A DNA stretch of 64,000 nt. Origin: Diogma glabrata (taxonomy: Eukaryota; Arthropoda; Insecta; Diptera; Cylindrotomidae). Every line of letters starts with the position of its first letter. Within the stretch, counting starts at the first letter, position 1. Below, piece after piece: positions 28,496-41,507 of this stretch. The notes beneath the pieces were generated by a model. The model did not search any database, had not been told where the DNA came from, and was given only the letters and a program-made list of their open reading frames with translations. The stretch is taken from the NCBI GenBank assembly GCA_963693315.1, contig OY856187.1, positions 383,633,711 through 383,697,710 of the forward strand, written 5' to 3'. A program made the position numbers and the translations under genes.

Positions 28496-31340
28496 AATTT
28501 AATATATCTAAGTTTAGAAAGTCGAGATAGCTAGGGTTCAGGTACGAAGTTCTATGTTTTCAACATCGTCGGCGAAATTTTAAATCTGATGTTTTCTCAA
28601 GTTATCAAACCTTAGGTTTTGCGCTCCTAGCTACAATTTCAGTTGATTATTCTAAACTATTGACACCTTTGGTTAAATTTAACTTTCTTGTTAGGTTGGA
28701 GTGTGGTGAGAAAAAAATCCCTCATATGTAATAATTTTATCGCCACACTTCATTTTTTTATTGAATGTTTTAAAAACAAAATATTCAAAAAATGCCAGGC
28801 TGACGATTAAATTAATGTTCATGGTTAGTTAGCTGTCCAACCAGAAAATCAAATAAAAATCGTGGCAGATCAAAACACAATCAGTTTTCCCTTAGTCATT
28901 TTTTTTTAAATCTCCGATATATTTGTTCACCCTTAGTAAAATAAAGAAATAAATATGCTATCATATTTCTAACAAATTCAACTGTGCCTAGTAGTAAAAC
29001 CAGAAAAACTTTTGTTTTATTCACACAACAAAAATGAAGACATAAAAATTCTTGAACAGAGGAAAAACCACACCAAACTCCAAAAAAAAAAAATAAGACC
29101 AAAATACTAAAAACAAAAGAAATATGATGTGTATAGTGTAATGTGTACGGTTGGTTGGGAGTAATTTTCCGGATCATGAAATTAAATCACAGAATTTTTC
29201 TTTTTTTTTTACTTATAAAATTGGTTGGTGAAAATGAAAATGTGACATATGTATGGATATATGTATGTATATATTTGTTTGATGAATGTCATAATCGTAT
29301 AAATATTGATTACTTACGAGTAGATAGTAGAAGTTGATTTGGGTTTTTTGTATGAAAAACAACCATTACTTGTGGAATTTTTTTATGAGGATAAAAGGAT
29401 GAGTTTGACTCCTTCCATTTTGATTGTACAACAACTTTCACAGTTTTTTAAATAATTTTTAACACTTAAACTTCCATGATTTTGATATATATTAAATTCA
29501 TCTCACACATAAACAATCAGAGAACCAAGAACACTTAAAATTTATTGTCAATTGTTGAGAAAATAAAATTTATGAAAAAATTAACAGGGGAAAATGTTTT
29601 CCATGAACTCAGAAATTTGATTTTATTCCTAATATAAAATATATTTTAATTTTCGTTTTTTAATATTTTTAATAAAAAAACAGAAAGTAATTTAATTCAT
29701 TTTCGGCAAAAATGTATAAAATATTCTTTTTTTTCCGAAAGAATGGAAACAGACATATCTTTGTTTTTATTATTTTTTTAAGATATCAATTTTAATGAAG
29801 AAAAGAAGAAGAATTAATGGGCAATTTCATGTTTTATTACATTTTTTTTTCTTTCGTTAATTAAATTTGAGATGACATCGATGGTTCAAGATAAAATATT
29901 TTGTAGGTTTTTTTAAAATATCATACACCGATTTTGCAAATTATGACCGATTGTGCAAATGATTATGATTGAACTTACGCTAAAGCCCCGCAAGAATTGA
30001 TTTAAATTTCTGTGAACTTTGCCAGTTCATTATTTAATTTATTTGATTTCTTCGTATTTTTTAAAAAGAACCGACCTGTTTGGCCAATAAAAAACTTATG
30101 ACGTCTTTAGCAATTTTATTTGTAAACAATAATTTTTGATTTTTTACTGGTTTTATATGCAAATTTTCTTAACAGCTTTCTTCGTGCATGAATAGAATAT
30201 TAATTTGTATATATGTTCAATTTTTTCGATAACTTTTTTATTACAAATATAACTTTCAAACAACAGTACGTATTGCGATATAGGATGGTGGTTGTTGGTT
30301 TTCAAGGTAAAATTAAAGTAAGAAGAACCCATGGTGGTAACTATGGATGAGGTCTACATGTAAAATCCGGGGAGTGGTCAGATATTTAATTTTTTGAAAG
30401 GCATTTTATAATTAATTTTTTTATTATTCTTTTCCAACATTTTTTCTTCGTTTGTCTATAAAGTTTTGAAGCAGATTGCCTCAGTAGCTTGTAATTCTTT
30501 TCTGTGGAGCTGGTCTTCAATCATTATAGATTGCGTTTTGTCTTTTATCGGATGGTGTGTTCGCTGAGGGAAATGTTATCCCGGGTTTTTAATATCTTTT
30601 TAGAGCTGATCTTGATAACGTTTTTTAATAAGATTGACACACTTACATTAACTGATACAGTTAATGGTTTGTCGAATTTTTTTGTAGTTTTCATTCTCCA
30701 TGTTCGAATATTCATCACAATCATTCTCAACAACAGTATAATTACCATAGCAGTAAATTGTTTTGAAGTCGTTTACTTCTTCCATCATTTCCAACTCGTG
30801 GTCGTCCACTCTTTGTGGTACTAGCAAGCATTTGTTTAATCATTCCTACATTGTGAACTGCCTCGTAGAACATTACCAAATCAATCAAATTTATTGGAAC
30901 GGATATAAAATATTATGTCAAGACCTTCAAGAAGGTCTCTGATTTCAAATTATGACGTAGCGTAAGGCTTTACACACAAATACAGGCAAACGCAATTCGT
31001 CATTTTGTAAAAAGCTCCACGTTTGTGAATTAGTCCAATTGCTCAGTTATATAGATCTATTTTCAGTTTCAGCACTTATTAGTAACAAGGTGTAAAACAT
31101 TTCCGTTGTTTTGATTTTTTAATGTCTTCTGGCAATTCGAAGGTACAAATTTGCTTTATCATATACATATAAGTAATCACTTCCACTGCATGTCTATTTA
31201 TATGTTTTCACATGATGCAAATCGTGATCTAAATGATCAACGCTGAACTTGACCATTTTTGATCGACTTTAAGCCTGGCTTACAAGTAGTTTAAATGTTA
31301 TAAAAAGTACATGTTGCGTAGGAGAAGTGTTTAATTAGAA
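28496..31340. other. AT-rich stretch without a recognised gene
   Basis: I see no gene, RNA or transposon motif. Open frames near 28896-29337 and 30504-30824 are Phe/Ile/Val-rich and match nothing I know. Confidence 0.45.
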
Positions 31341-31367
31341 GTATAAAAGATTTCTGAAAATTCATAT
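31341..31367. repeat. Target-site duplication, left copy
   Basis: 27 bases starting GTATAAAAGATTTCT match 35739-35765 at 25 positions. The two copies flank the minus-strand LINE exactly where a duplication from target-primed reverse transcription should lie. Confidence 0.85.
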
Positions 31368-31873
31368 TTTGGTAGTATAATAATAATAATATAATAATAA
31401 TAATAATAATAATATTAAAAAGTATGACAACATATTGACTTTACGTCAGATATTAAGTTTCGCATTGATTGGCAACAATCAATAATGACTTTACACTCGT
31501 GACTTAGGATGTTGATTAGAATGTTGACTTAGATGTTGACGAAATATTCTCTCATCCTATGAATTTCACACATCGTAATATCTAGAAATTTAATACAAAA
31601 AATACCAAAGAAATAATAATAATATTTTATTAATTGAAATTATACAGTGTTATACTCAAAACCTAAACAAACATAGTATGCAATAAAATATAATGAGTGC
31701 TGACAATAACAAAAAGTTGTCTGTCAGATGGAAAAAAGAAAAACTTAGTAGTAGTATCTAAATGTACAGCAGTTAAAATTAACAATTCAATTGTATTGTA
31801 TAATAATTAGTTAAATTCTTTAATTAATAGCGAACGATATTTAATACTATATACTAGATACGAGCAAAGAGAC

Positions 31874-34800
31874 TCATAATTTTTTCCGTTCAATATTACG
31901 TGGCATTCTTCCCTTGTTAAGGTTTATATTTTTATAAATTGGACAACGAGAAACAAAATGGTAGGTATTCTCAGCTTCATCCAGATTACATATCATGCAA
32001 ATCCCATTAGTACCCGCTTTGAAAGCCCTTGCATTTATATTTAGCAGACCACCACGGGTTTTGAAGATCCTACTAATCATATCAACAGAATGTTTATCAT
32101 CAAAATAGTTTGGAACGCTAGAGTACATTAGATTGCAGTATTCATCGTGGTATTGTGACAGCCGAGCCTGATTGACATGTTCATCCCAATGTACCTGTTC
32201 CAGGTAGTGCAGAGCTTGCTTGTGAGTGATTTTTCAGGAGGCAAATTGAGTTGAAAAGTCCAAGTTTATTCCAGCCTTAGAGTAGATATTTTCCCATTCT
32301 GACACCCAGAAGATTTTATTACTAATTGTCTCTAAGGCTAAGATTTTAGGCAGTCTGCCATCAGAGTAATTTAATATTTTACGCACGTAATCAAAATGTG
32401 TAAGTGTATATAGGTACAAGCGGTCGAGCCCGGTTTCCAGATGCAGCATGTAATTTGGCGTATTCCAAGGCAAATAAAACATTCTTTTCAAAAAACATCT
32501 TAGGATTTTTTCCACCTGTTTGTATTGTTTATACCCCCAAATTTGCCCCGCGTAAAACATTATTGCTCTGGAGGCTGCCTCAAATATTTTAAATTTAGAA
32601 GACGATAATATTTTTGGGTTTTTGATAAATGGAGACCATATATAGTTAATGACATTTTTTGAGCATACCAGTTTTTCCTCTAGGTGTCTGTTAAACGAGA
32701 GATTATACGTTAATGTCACCCTAAGGTATTTATAAACATTTACTATTTCCACATTATTACCATCAAACGTCCACTTTTCACCAGCTAGTAATCTACCGCC
32801 TTTTCGAAACACCACTACCTTTGACTTCTGAAGGTTTACAATTAAATTCCACTTTCTGGTATATTCCGTTAGTGCATCCAACATACTTTGCAACGTTTTT
32901 GCACTTACACTTACTATCACAAGATCATCAGAATATAATAGTACACGGATTATCGTGTCTTTAATTTTTGTTCCGCCAGGTAGCGCCTCATGTAGATCAT
33001 TGAGAAATAGTGAAAAAAGCATAGGACTCAAAACACAGTTTTGGTTGACACCTTGCAGCACTGCAAATCGTTCAGACATTTTTTCGCCGTTCCAGATTGT
33101 GGCTTCTGTATTTGTGTATAGAAGTTTTAATATGTTTAAGATTTTGCTTGAGAGGCCTATATTCGATAATTTATAGAACATTGTACTTCTAATGATAGTA
33201 TCAAAGGCTGATCTGAAGTCCACAAAGAAGCCGTACACTTTTTTTCCTTTTCTTTTCCCATTGTAAATGGATTATACTGGTTAAATTGAATACGTTGTCA
33301 ACCGTGGAATAATTTTTACGGAAGCCGGCTGGGTATTCGTTTAGTATATTGTTATGTTCTACCCAAGAATTGATCCTGTTCAGAAGAATACTGGTGAAAA
33401 GCTTATAAATCGCATCCACTAAAGATAAACCCCTATAATTGTTAACATCAGTAATATCTCCTTTTTTGAAAACTGGTAAAATTATTGACCTCCGAAACGA
33501 CGCCGGGATACTTTTTTTTCCAGTATTTCATTAAATAGTATAACTGTTTCATCTAAAAGAATGTCAGGAGAGTTTTTATAAAATTTGGGATACGGTACTG
33601 TCCAGCAGCTTTCTTGTCTTTCGCGTTCCTTAGCACGAGTTGAATTCTTGCTTATCAATTTTCGTATCTAAAAGCGGATCAGTAGTATATACCACAGCCA
33701 TTGGTGCATCAATTACGTCAGTCCTAGAAGACAGCCGATTTTTGAAGTGGTTATAAAATTCCTCCATTTGTACCTTAGGGCTAATAGTTATTTTAGATTG
33801 TTTAATTAAATTGGCCAATGACCACCATTGCTTAGAATCGTAGACGGAGTTTAGTTTATTGAGTTGGTTCTCCATGTACGTGTACTTTTTTTCTTAACAC
33901 AGCTTTTTGAATTTTTGCAGGCTAGTAGTATACTCAATTCTAGATGTGGTGGACATATTCTTGTGGTAGGATCTTAGACAAGCGAACATTTTTGTGCTTG
34001 CGTTATAGCATTGGGAGTAAAACCATTCATTCTTGCGTTCAAACCTTTTCTTATTAAGATGATGGTCAGACGCATCAATTATTTTTTTCTTGAGAGAATT
34101 AATTTTTTCATTAATACATACTGTGTCATTGCATGAATTTAAGTTTACAGTAGCCTACAATTTTGGTTTGTAAATTTCCGCTTTTGTTAGACGCCATATT
34201 AATTTAGGTGGTAGTTTGATTTCTCTGTTATGTTTTGATGTCTCGCTTGTGAGAACAATTTTTAAAGTGAGTGGCATGTGGTCGGAATACGGTTTAGTTA
34301 GTACGGAGAAGTCGGTTATTATATTTAAAAAATCCATCGAACAACAAAAATAATCAATGACCGACTTACCTCTACTACTAAAGAAGGTAAATTTATCTTC
34401 AGAATCCCCTGCAACTCTGCCATTTAAACTAATTCCACCGACGTCATCCAGTAGTTCTAATGCTTTTTACCTCTACTATCTATAAAAATATCTTTAGACT
34501 TACGATCTACTGATATTATTTGCTGTCTACCCAATAATTTATGTTCCAACAACTGTTCACTTCCTGTCCGAGCATTTAGGTTGCCAATAAGGCAATAAGC
34601 GGGTTCCTTTAACAGTGTCATTTGGCTTCGTAGTTTAAAAAAATCAAGCAACCAACCATTGCAGTTTAAGTATTTTGGTATAAAACATATTGTACGATTT
34701 TTCAGCTTGGCTTTTAGCATGACATTGTCTTCTTCCTGCACAAATTCCAGTGAAAATTTTGATTCTATAGCCTTTTTGTAGCCAAACAGACACCCACCAC

Positions 34801-35005
34801 TTGCACGTCCAAAATTATGAGTTTTCTTTGCGTCGATCCAACAAAGGTTGTAATCCCTAAAACTAAACTCAAAAAGATTACGTTTATCATTAGTTACATG
34901 AGTTTCAAACAAAAATATAATATCATATTCATTTATAAAAGAAAAAAAATTACTATATATAAATTTATTACTTAAATTAGCAACATTATATGCAATAATC
35001 TGACA
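31874..35005 (-). pseudogene. LINE ORF2: endonuclease and reverse transcriptase, broken
   Basis: The endonuclease begins near 35005 (IIAYNVANLSNKF), continues through FETHV and IGNLNARTG (usually GDFNARTG), and ends with SDHMPL near 34290. A linker follows (33630-33875). The RT is split by a frame change near 33220 in a purine-rich run. Its motifs are VDFRSAFDTI, GVNQNCVLSP (usually GVxQGC) and LYSDDLVI (usually YADD). An in-frame TGA at 32234-32236 separates the last domain, which resumes in the same frame to 31874 with a C-x2-C...H...C cluster (CMICNLDEAENTYHFVSRC). No RNase H. The Gly-to-Asn change beside the catalytic region and the several breaks mean it is unlikely to be active. Confidence 0.82.
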
Positions 35006-35045
35006 GCCAGCTAATTGTTATGCGGTCGTGTCATCTGCATTCTGG

Positions 35046-35738
35046 TTACTCGAGGCTAATCCGGCCTTGGTGGTCTACAATATAGTTTTTATCCTCACTT
35101 ATATTAGAACTTATTTCGCCTTTATTCCATTTGAACATCTTACTATTCACCCATAGTGCCACACCCTTGAATTGGAAAGACAGTGTAGGGTCGAATTTCT
35201 GTAGCAATTTTTTCACCTGTCTAAGGTGGTATTTTTGTGAGCGTTCTTCCACGGTGAGATCCCCTTGAACAAACACCCTTGTATTTTTCAACTTACCGCT
35301 ACTACGCAGAATTTCATAAACTTTGTCTGCAGATTCCGATACCATTATAAACTTATATTGTTTATTTAATTTAATCACCTTCTTAACAATGACGTCAAGA
35401 TTGAGTGCATTTTTACACAGCTCCTTAAACATTGTTTTGGCCTTATGTGGTCCGTGCACACAAGACCGCTTACCACAAAATTCAGGCTACGCGATATTTT
35501 ATCCAACTGTTCAAGTCTTGCCTGCAATTTAACATCATTAATTTTTAAGTCTTCTATTTCCTTGCGCATAGCGATATTTGCTCGTTGCACTTCTTCCATG
35601 CTACCTTGCAATAGTTTGAAATCTTCCTTAGTAGCAAGTATGGCCATTGAAGCTGCCAGTTTCTCGTCGAACTTAGACCATGAACATATTTCAAGCATTA
35701 TTTCAGGAGTTGATGCTTGTCCAGATGTTGTTTTGGTA
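35046..35738 (-). pseudogene. LINE ORF1: coiled-coil RNA-binding protein, frameshifted
   Basis: The first part (35738 down to about 35455) is charged with heptad-like leucines (LQARLEQLDKISRSLNF), like the coiled coil of L1-type ORF1 proteins, which bind element RNA as trimers. The second part (35459-35046) is in another frame and resembles the RRM and C-terminal domains, with VFVQGDLTVEERSQKYHLRQ and a Trp-rich end. A single-base frame change near 35455 joins them. The 5' end is open to the target-site duplication, so the native start is not included. Confidence 0.72.
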
Positions 35739-35765
35739 GTATAAAAGATTTCTAAAAATTCAAAT
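35739..35765. repeat. Target-site duplication, right copy
   Basis: Matches 31341-31367 at 25 of 27 positions. The 13-mer TTTTGGTAGTATA is also found at both element ends (31367-31379 and 35731-35743), either as junction microhomology or as filler copied during insertion. Confidence 0.85.
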
Positions 35766-37985
35766 ATGCCAATATGTAAATAGAACGTTTTTTTTCAATA
35801 GATATTTATTTTTAAAGATGTGCATCTAAGCTGACAATATTTTAGTTCAAGATGAAGAAATGAAATGATTTGGACGAAATTGTGGACTGAAAAATTTATG
35901 AAATTCAAACTTAGAGGACTTTGAAATCAAATTACAAGAAAACAGGTCATCGGTTCTTTAAATTTTGTAAAAGCTATTGACTGACCTATTGGCCTTTTTA
36001 ATAAGACCCAGAAAACTTTTTGCTTACCTTGAAATATTATGAAATAATTTTTTTAAAGATGTCGCTGATGCGACAAGCATTTTTTAAATTTTTTAAAGTC
36101 AAACATTTTAGTTTTCAAACTAAACTTTTTTATCTTGAATGATACAAAAAATTACAAAAATGCTTGACCTACACCTGCTACGCCATCTTTACAAAACTTA
36201 TTTTCTAATATGTCTAATAATGTCAACAAAAAATTTACTGTATATTTTTTTCAATAGGCCAGTTTTTACCTTTCCAATACGCAAGAAATCGTAGAAATCG
36301 AATGAGAGAATGGCTCTTGAAATTTGTTTTTAAAGTTAGCCTAAATTTGAATTTTCTAATATCATTCGAACCATCCTGTTCTCAGATCAAACATTAAATA
36401 CATGTAACTTGTTTGCCAAGCATTTAGTCGGTCAAAACTGAATGGATTCAGCGTCAGTCGACTAGATCTTCAATTGCATCTAAATGTGAAATTTTGACCT
36501 GACATCTTTAAATTAGAACAAAAAAAACGCTATCTTTAAATTTTTGCATGTTTTAAGGAAAGGTTGGATCTTTCAAATTGGGGGAAAATCTCAAAAATGC
36601 TTGACCATTTTGCCATCTCTAAAAATTTTTTTCTTCATATTTTTACTAGTGTAAGCAAACCAATTATTGTATATATTCTCAATAGGACAGTTTTTTACCT
36701 TTCCAACGTTTTGGGTGGTTCAGAACATGAATTCCCACATATATAAAACACTTGTTCTCGCACAAAAAATAATGATGCTACACGAAACCTATTTGATGTT
36801 GAACATATGAATTAGGTGAAATATATTTTTGCAGGTGAATCGTTTTGTTCGGAAAATAATTTGAGATGTAAATTATTTGAGCCCTACTCTTTTTCGTCAG
36901 AGAAATTTTGACAAACCTGTTCCTTGAAGTCATCAAGAAATACTCTGAAGTTGCCTGTTGGGATTATTTTAACAACTTTTTGCAGTGTTACATAGAAGGC
37001 GTTATTCTCAACGAAAGTCTTTTTTCCAGTGGATTCTTGTACGGTAATGAAGGATATAGAATAGGGTTAACAACATAAACGTAAACAACAGATCATATAA
37101 TTGAACGAAAAATATTCTTTAAGTTTAACAAAGAAATCAGTAACCAACTTAAACCCGAAAATGGTGTGATACAACAGCAGTCCTCATTAAAAAAATTGTG
37201 TCGGTGTATTCTATTATTAGTTCAACAAAATTAATTTTGTAGAACCAACTGAAATTAATTACAATTGACAAAACGGTTTTAGTGTTTTACAAATGCTTTG
37301 TCAAACATTAAAAACGATTTGTTAATTGTACCAAATTTAAGTTAATGCTATAATTTTAATTTATTTTAAGTTGAACTAAAATTATAGAATACACGAACAT
37401 ATTTTTGTCTGTAAAAAAATTGAGGCTGATTTTTGATGCTAAAAAAAATTGCTGAGGAAGGGCGTTTAAATGATAACGTTCCCATACTGGCCATACTGGA
37501 GTACGAAGTGAGCAGTGATCTAAATAAAGAGAGGTTTGAAAATCCTAAAAATTCGGTATCGGCTAATTAGTAGATTGTTACATATGTGGTGGTCAGATTA
37601 TTAATCATGAGCATGATTTTATTTTTTCATTTAAAAAAAGCCAGAACAGATTAGGATTCTTGGTGTAATCTAAAGTAAAATAAATTGCATCATAAAAATT
37701 GTAATTACCTATTTATATGTGTTTGGGTATTTCCCTACATAAACAATATATTCCATTATACATATAACATATAAGCTAATAAATATAGAATTTTATAAAC
37801 CATTGTTCGAGTCTATCTATCCAAGAGACATAATTTTTTGTATATGATAAATTTAAAGGTATGATTAAAGTTTGTTTAATAAAGTAGCATACTTAGTTAC
37901 TTTTGATTATTTGATGTGTTCACCATACTCCATTCTTGGTAACTCTGACGTGATTTGCACACATCCGTCTGTTTGACAAGTTTAC
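35766..37985. other. AT-rich stretch with a diverged direct repeat
   Basis: No gene recognised. Segments of about 115-125 bp at about 36157-36280 and 36590-36705 resemble each other (AAAAATGCTTGACC, then CAATAGG-CAGTTTTTACCTTTCCAA), suggesting an old non-coding repeat. Confidence 0.45.
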
Positions 37986-37989
37986 AGAT

Positions 37990-39190
37990 TTGTTGGTATG
38001 GTAGATCTAGCCGAAATAATCTTTCCATTTAATGGTTTTATCGCTGAGCTGGCTAATATAAAGAACAATGAGTCTTCATTGGGCATGTACAATACAATAT
38101 AGCTGTTGAAAAAATCAAACTGGTACTTGTAATCTGCCAACTCTTGGCTCATCCGACCCAAAAAGTTGGATTTTGCATCAAAACGGATGCTTCAAGTAAT
38201 ACTGGACTAGGGGCGGTACTGGAACAATATAACATAGGTTTTTGGTAACTTTTAGAATTTTTCTCTATCTGATCACGAACTTTTATACATATATAAAGTT
38301 ACAACTTTCGTTACTTTGTAGAAGATCTTTTGTTTACAGTGTACGCTCAAGAAAAGTCCTTGTCAGGCTTGTTATCTTGATTTCGTCTCCCAGTTCACTA
38401 ATGATATTCAACACAACACTGACATGGAAACTTCGTGGCAAACACGTTATCATGCACGGAGCATATGTCAATTAATTAAGCTGGATTAGATGTCGATAAA
38501 CTCATTAAGCTTCAAGAGTTCAATCCAGACCTGTAACATCTCATATCAACACTACAAATCATAGGTTGTAAATGAAAATTAGAACCCATCTCCACATAAA
38601 ATGCTGGCAACCTGATTTAGTTTGAAACTTCGACTAACACAATTCGTCCATTTTTACCTTACTCCCTAAGCAGATTCACTTTTAAATCTAAACATAGATT
38701 ATTTGACCCTAGTTTAAGATTATCCCGGAACACACTTACTCAGAATTCGATTAGAAACCTGTTCCGTCGGCCAGATTTGAAAGTTGGCCGCTACCTCAAT
38801 TACATGAATATTGGTACATATTGACTTCAATCCATCGTTGTACTAGGTATCTACAAGCGTCACTCTTTGTGGATGGAACAGCTGAGACAGCAACTATAAG
38901 GATTTATTGACTAATCATATTTTGAATCAAAGTTTTATCGAGAACTTATAAACATCTTGGGTTCTCATAAAATCAGGATAACAACTTAAAACCTTAAGAC
39001 CAATGGAATTGTTAAATGATTCCATAGGCGTATCTAATCTACAGACAAATCCTAAAGGTCTCAGGGATTTTATTCGAACATCCAGAGTATGCGCATTCAC
39101 TAAACCTAGTAGATCTGGTTGAGCATCTCAAACAGTGGATACGATCCTTAATCTCGAAAGATGCCCTGAAAGATACTCAGTCAAATGTTT
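37990..39190 (+). pseudogene. Decayed Ty3/gypsy pol: RNase H and integrase remnants
   Basis: Translated fragments appear in pol order. FPFNGFIAELANI near 38030 corresponds to the end of RT. An RNase H start follows near 38165-38230 (CIKTDASSNTGLGAVLEQ). Much further on is integrase core text: TRYLQASLFVDGTAETATI near 38845-38900, ELINILGSHKIRITT near 38945, and an NGIVK-stop-FHRR block near 39005-39030 that matches the NGMVERFHR region holding the catalytic Glu. Stops and frame changes are numerous. The motif style is close to CsRn1/Kanga-type elements, like the one at 54361-57994, but this is a separate and much older copy. Confidence 0.68.
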
Positions 39191-39849
39191 ACATTCTGTA
39201 ACGCGGGAGATTTTTTTTGTTAGAAACATTGAGTTTCAAATCAAATCAAAATTATTTGTTGTGTCGTTTTCAATCAGGAACTGAATTTTTATACTATCGT
39301 ATTTCATTCAATAAAAATAAAAGGCAAATTTTGTAATTATAGTAAAATAATAATTGTTTCTGTTTTAACGTAAAATTAAAAATACGGTAATGTTTGTATT
39401 ATATAAAGATAGATTTAAATTTATTTCATTGAACGCATCACATTGTTTACGTAAATTTAATTGTTGTGTTGATCATATATATTGTATTAGTTGTAATTAG
39501 TATAAAATAAAATAATTCAAAAAATAAAAGAAAAACAAATAAATTGAAAGACACAATAATTAAAACCAATACATGTTGCATCTATATATACATTAATATA
39601 CACCAGCTGATCTTTGTAAAACTGATTTAAAAAAAAGTAAAGGGGAAATCGATAAAGAAGAATATCAAATGCCTGTAGGAATAAAAGTTTTAAAGAAAAA
39701 CAACATCTACCTTAACCATATCTGGTAATTTCAATAAAAATAAAGGGAAATTATAAATTAGAACAGAAAATGTCTGGAATATTTTATGTGTACATCATGC
39801 AAGACATGATTATAAAAATCTTGCCGGAAATAATGGATTGGGGAAATTA
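39191..39849. other. AT-rich stretch without a recognised gene
   Basis: No recognisable feature. Confidence 0.5.
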
Positions 39850-40124
39850 GAAAAACGAGACTATAAATAAAATTGATGATGGAGTGAAGGGTCTCTTTGA
39901 AGTTTGGAAAATCGAAGAAGAAACATCTCTGGTGCTAAATTGGGGAAAACCATCACCTAGAAAAAATTGGGACACGAGCCGCACCAAGCCAGACAAGTTG
40001 GAATTGGAGCCAGGAAATATTGAGGAACAGCTGGGATTGAAGTACAAAAGGGTGAGAAACGATTGGGATAAAAAAAATAATAAAAATATTTTAGTAATGT
40101 ATAATTATATATGTATATATGCCT
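39850..40124 (+). other. Unidentified short open frame with coding-like composition
   Basis: A frame open from about 39850, with a methionine at 39884, has Trp-, Glu- and Lys-rich text such as LFEVWKIEEETSLVLNWGKP. Its composition is unlike AT-rich noise. It contains AAAAGG|GTGAGA near 40050, a possible donor. It may be a spliced exon or leader sequence of the gypsy element that begins 1.5 kb downstream. I do not recognise a family. Confidence 0.25.
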
Positions 40125-40321
40125 AATAATAATTAATTATAATGTCTTAATCAAATATTTGGAAATTTTTATTTATTATTTTAATTAAATTTTTAGTTGC
40201 TTTTGGGAATGGTTGAATGAAGGCTTGGGCGGTATTGTAAGGGGATTTTCTTCGATTTTGAAACAATTAGTGATTTTGTGTTACCAGTTATAATTGTGTT
40301 AGTGTTAGTGTTAGTATAAGA

Positions 40322-40502
40322 GAAACAAAGGAAATTGAGGTAAGGAAATGCACTGCAAGGCTCCATCCCTCCACCAAAACAAAATTAATATCGCGTGGCC
40401 AAAGGGCGACGTTATATTTGGCATCCCTTGTGGGGAGACACAGGCAGAAAAAACACCATCTTTGCAAGGCATATTCCAGACATAAGCAATTTCCTTTGTT
40501 TC
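40322..40502. repeat. Inverted repeat with 16-bp perfect arms around a GC-richer insert
   Basis: GAAACAAAGGAAATTG at 40322-40337 is the perfect reverse complement of 40487-40502. The 149 bases between are clearly more GC-rich than either flank. It may be a small inserted element. No target-site duplication was identified. Confidence 0.7.
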
Positions 40503-41507
40503 AAAAATTATGTGGGTAATGGTTACAGTGTTAATAAGTGTTAATATTATAAGTGATATTGTAGTGTAATTTAACAAACTGTGGTTAATATTAGAGGTTA
40601 GTTTTGTTATTGTGTTCGTTTTTTTTTGGGGTTATTAAAGAAAAAAAAATTTTTAAGTGTAAATTGTTTTGTGTTTCGTTATGTGTAAAATTAGATTATT
40701 GAAAAAAAATATATAAAATATAAAAATATCACAAATGTTTAGTAAATCAGTTTTTTTGTTTGATGAAAGAAAGTTTATAAAAAGTAATAAGTTTGTAAAA
40801 ATGTTTAGAAGAAAAGAAGATAATAGTGACGAGTTTTAAACGTGAATGCAATATAGGCCAATCAAATAAGGAATAAACTTCAATTATTGAGTGGTTCTCC
40901 TATTCATACGATATTAAGTTCATCACAAAGATTGAAGCTAGAAGAAAAAAAATTTATATAGCGTTATAGGGGTGAGTTACATATTTTATATAGAAATTAA
41001 ATTTAATAACAAATCTTTAACTAATTGAGTTTAAATAATAATTAAATTGAAGAATAGTTATCGAAAGTATAATAGAATTGATGTTCTTGCGATTTATTGA
41101 TGATTTTTGGCGTGGTGTTGAAACAAAATTGGAATATAATTTTAGAAAATAAGTGTAAAATTACGCAAATTTTAATAAAAGAGATAGATAAAGCTTTAAT
41201 TAAATAAAATAATTTTTTTTTTGGTTATATTCTTGTAATGCATTGAGTTTTCTCTAAAATACAGACCAAAGTGAGTGTGGGAAGATAAATTTTGGATATT
41301 TTTTGAAGGTTCAGATTGTTTCTTTAGTAGTCGAATTTTGCGAACGGTTTTGTGCCTTAGTTTTAACTTTACACTAGTTATAAATAAATCTGTGCAATCG
41401 TGTTATGGAATGATATATAGTTATCGCATCTCCATATTGTAGCTCGTAGTAGAAGTAGCAATATATTGTTGGTAATTGTTTTGCATTGTGATTCTTGGAA
41501 CTTTAAT
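40503..41507. other. AT-rich leader region upstream of the gypsy gag
   Basis: Probably includes the 5' LTR and leader of the 41508-45139 element, but with no second LTR in the window I cannot place its ends, and I found no confident primer-binding site. Confidence 0.35.

Larger units (their letters stand above)
31368..35738 (-). mobile_element. LINE with ORF1, endonuclease and RT, bounded by a 27-bp target-site duplication
   Basis: A nearly complete non-LTR retrotransposon on the minus strand. On the plus strand the left end carries a run of ATA/AAT triplets at about 31377-31416, so the element's own 3' tail is a triplet repeat instead of poly(A). ORF1 stays open right up to the duplication at 35738, so a small part of the 5' end is probably missing. 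Coding parts are broken by at least two frame changes and one stop. The CR1/L2/I assemblage is plausible; the clade is not resolved. Confidence 0.82.
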
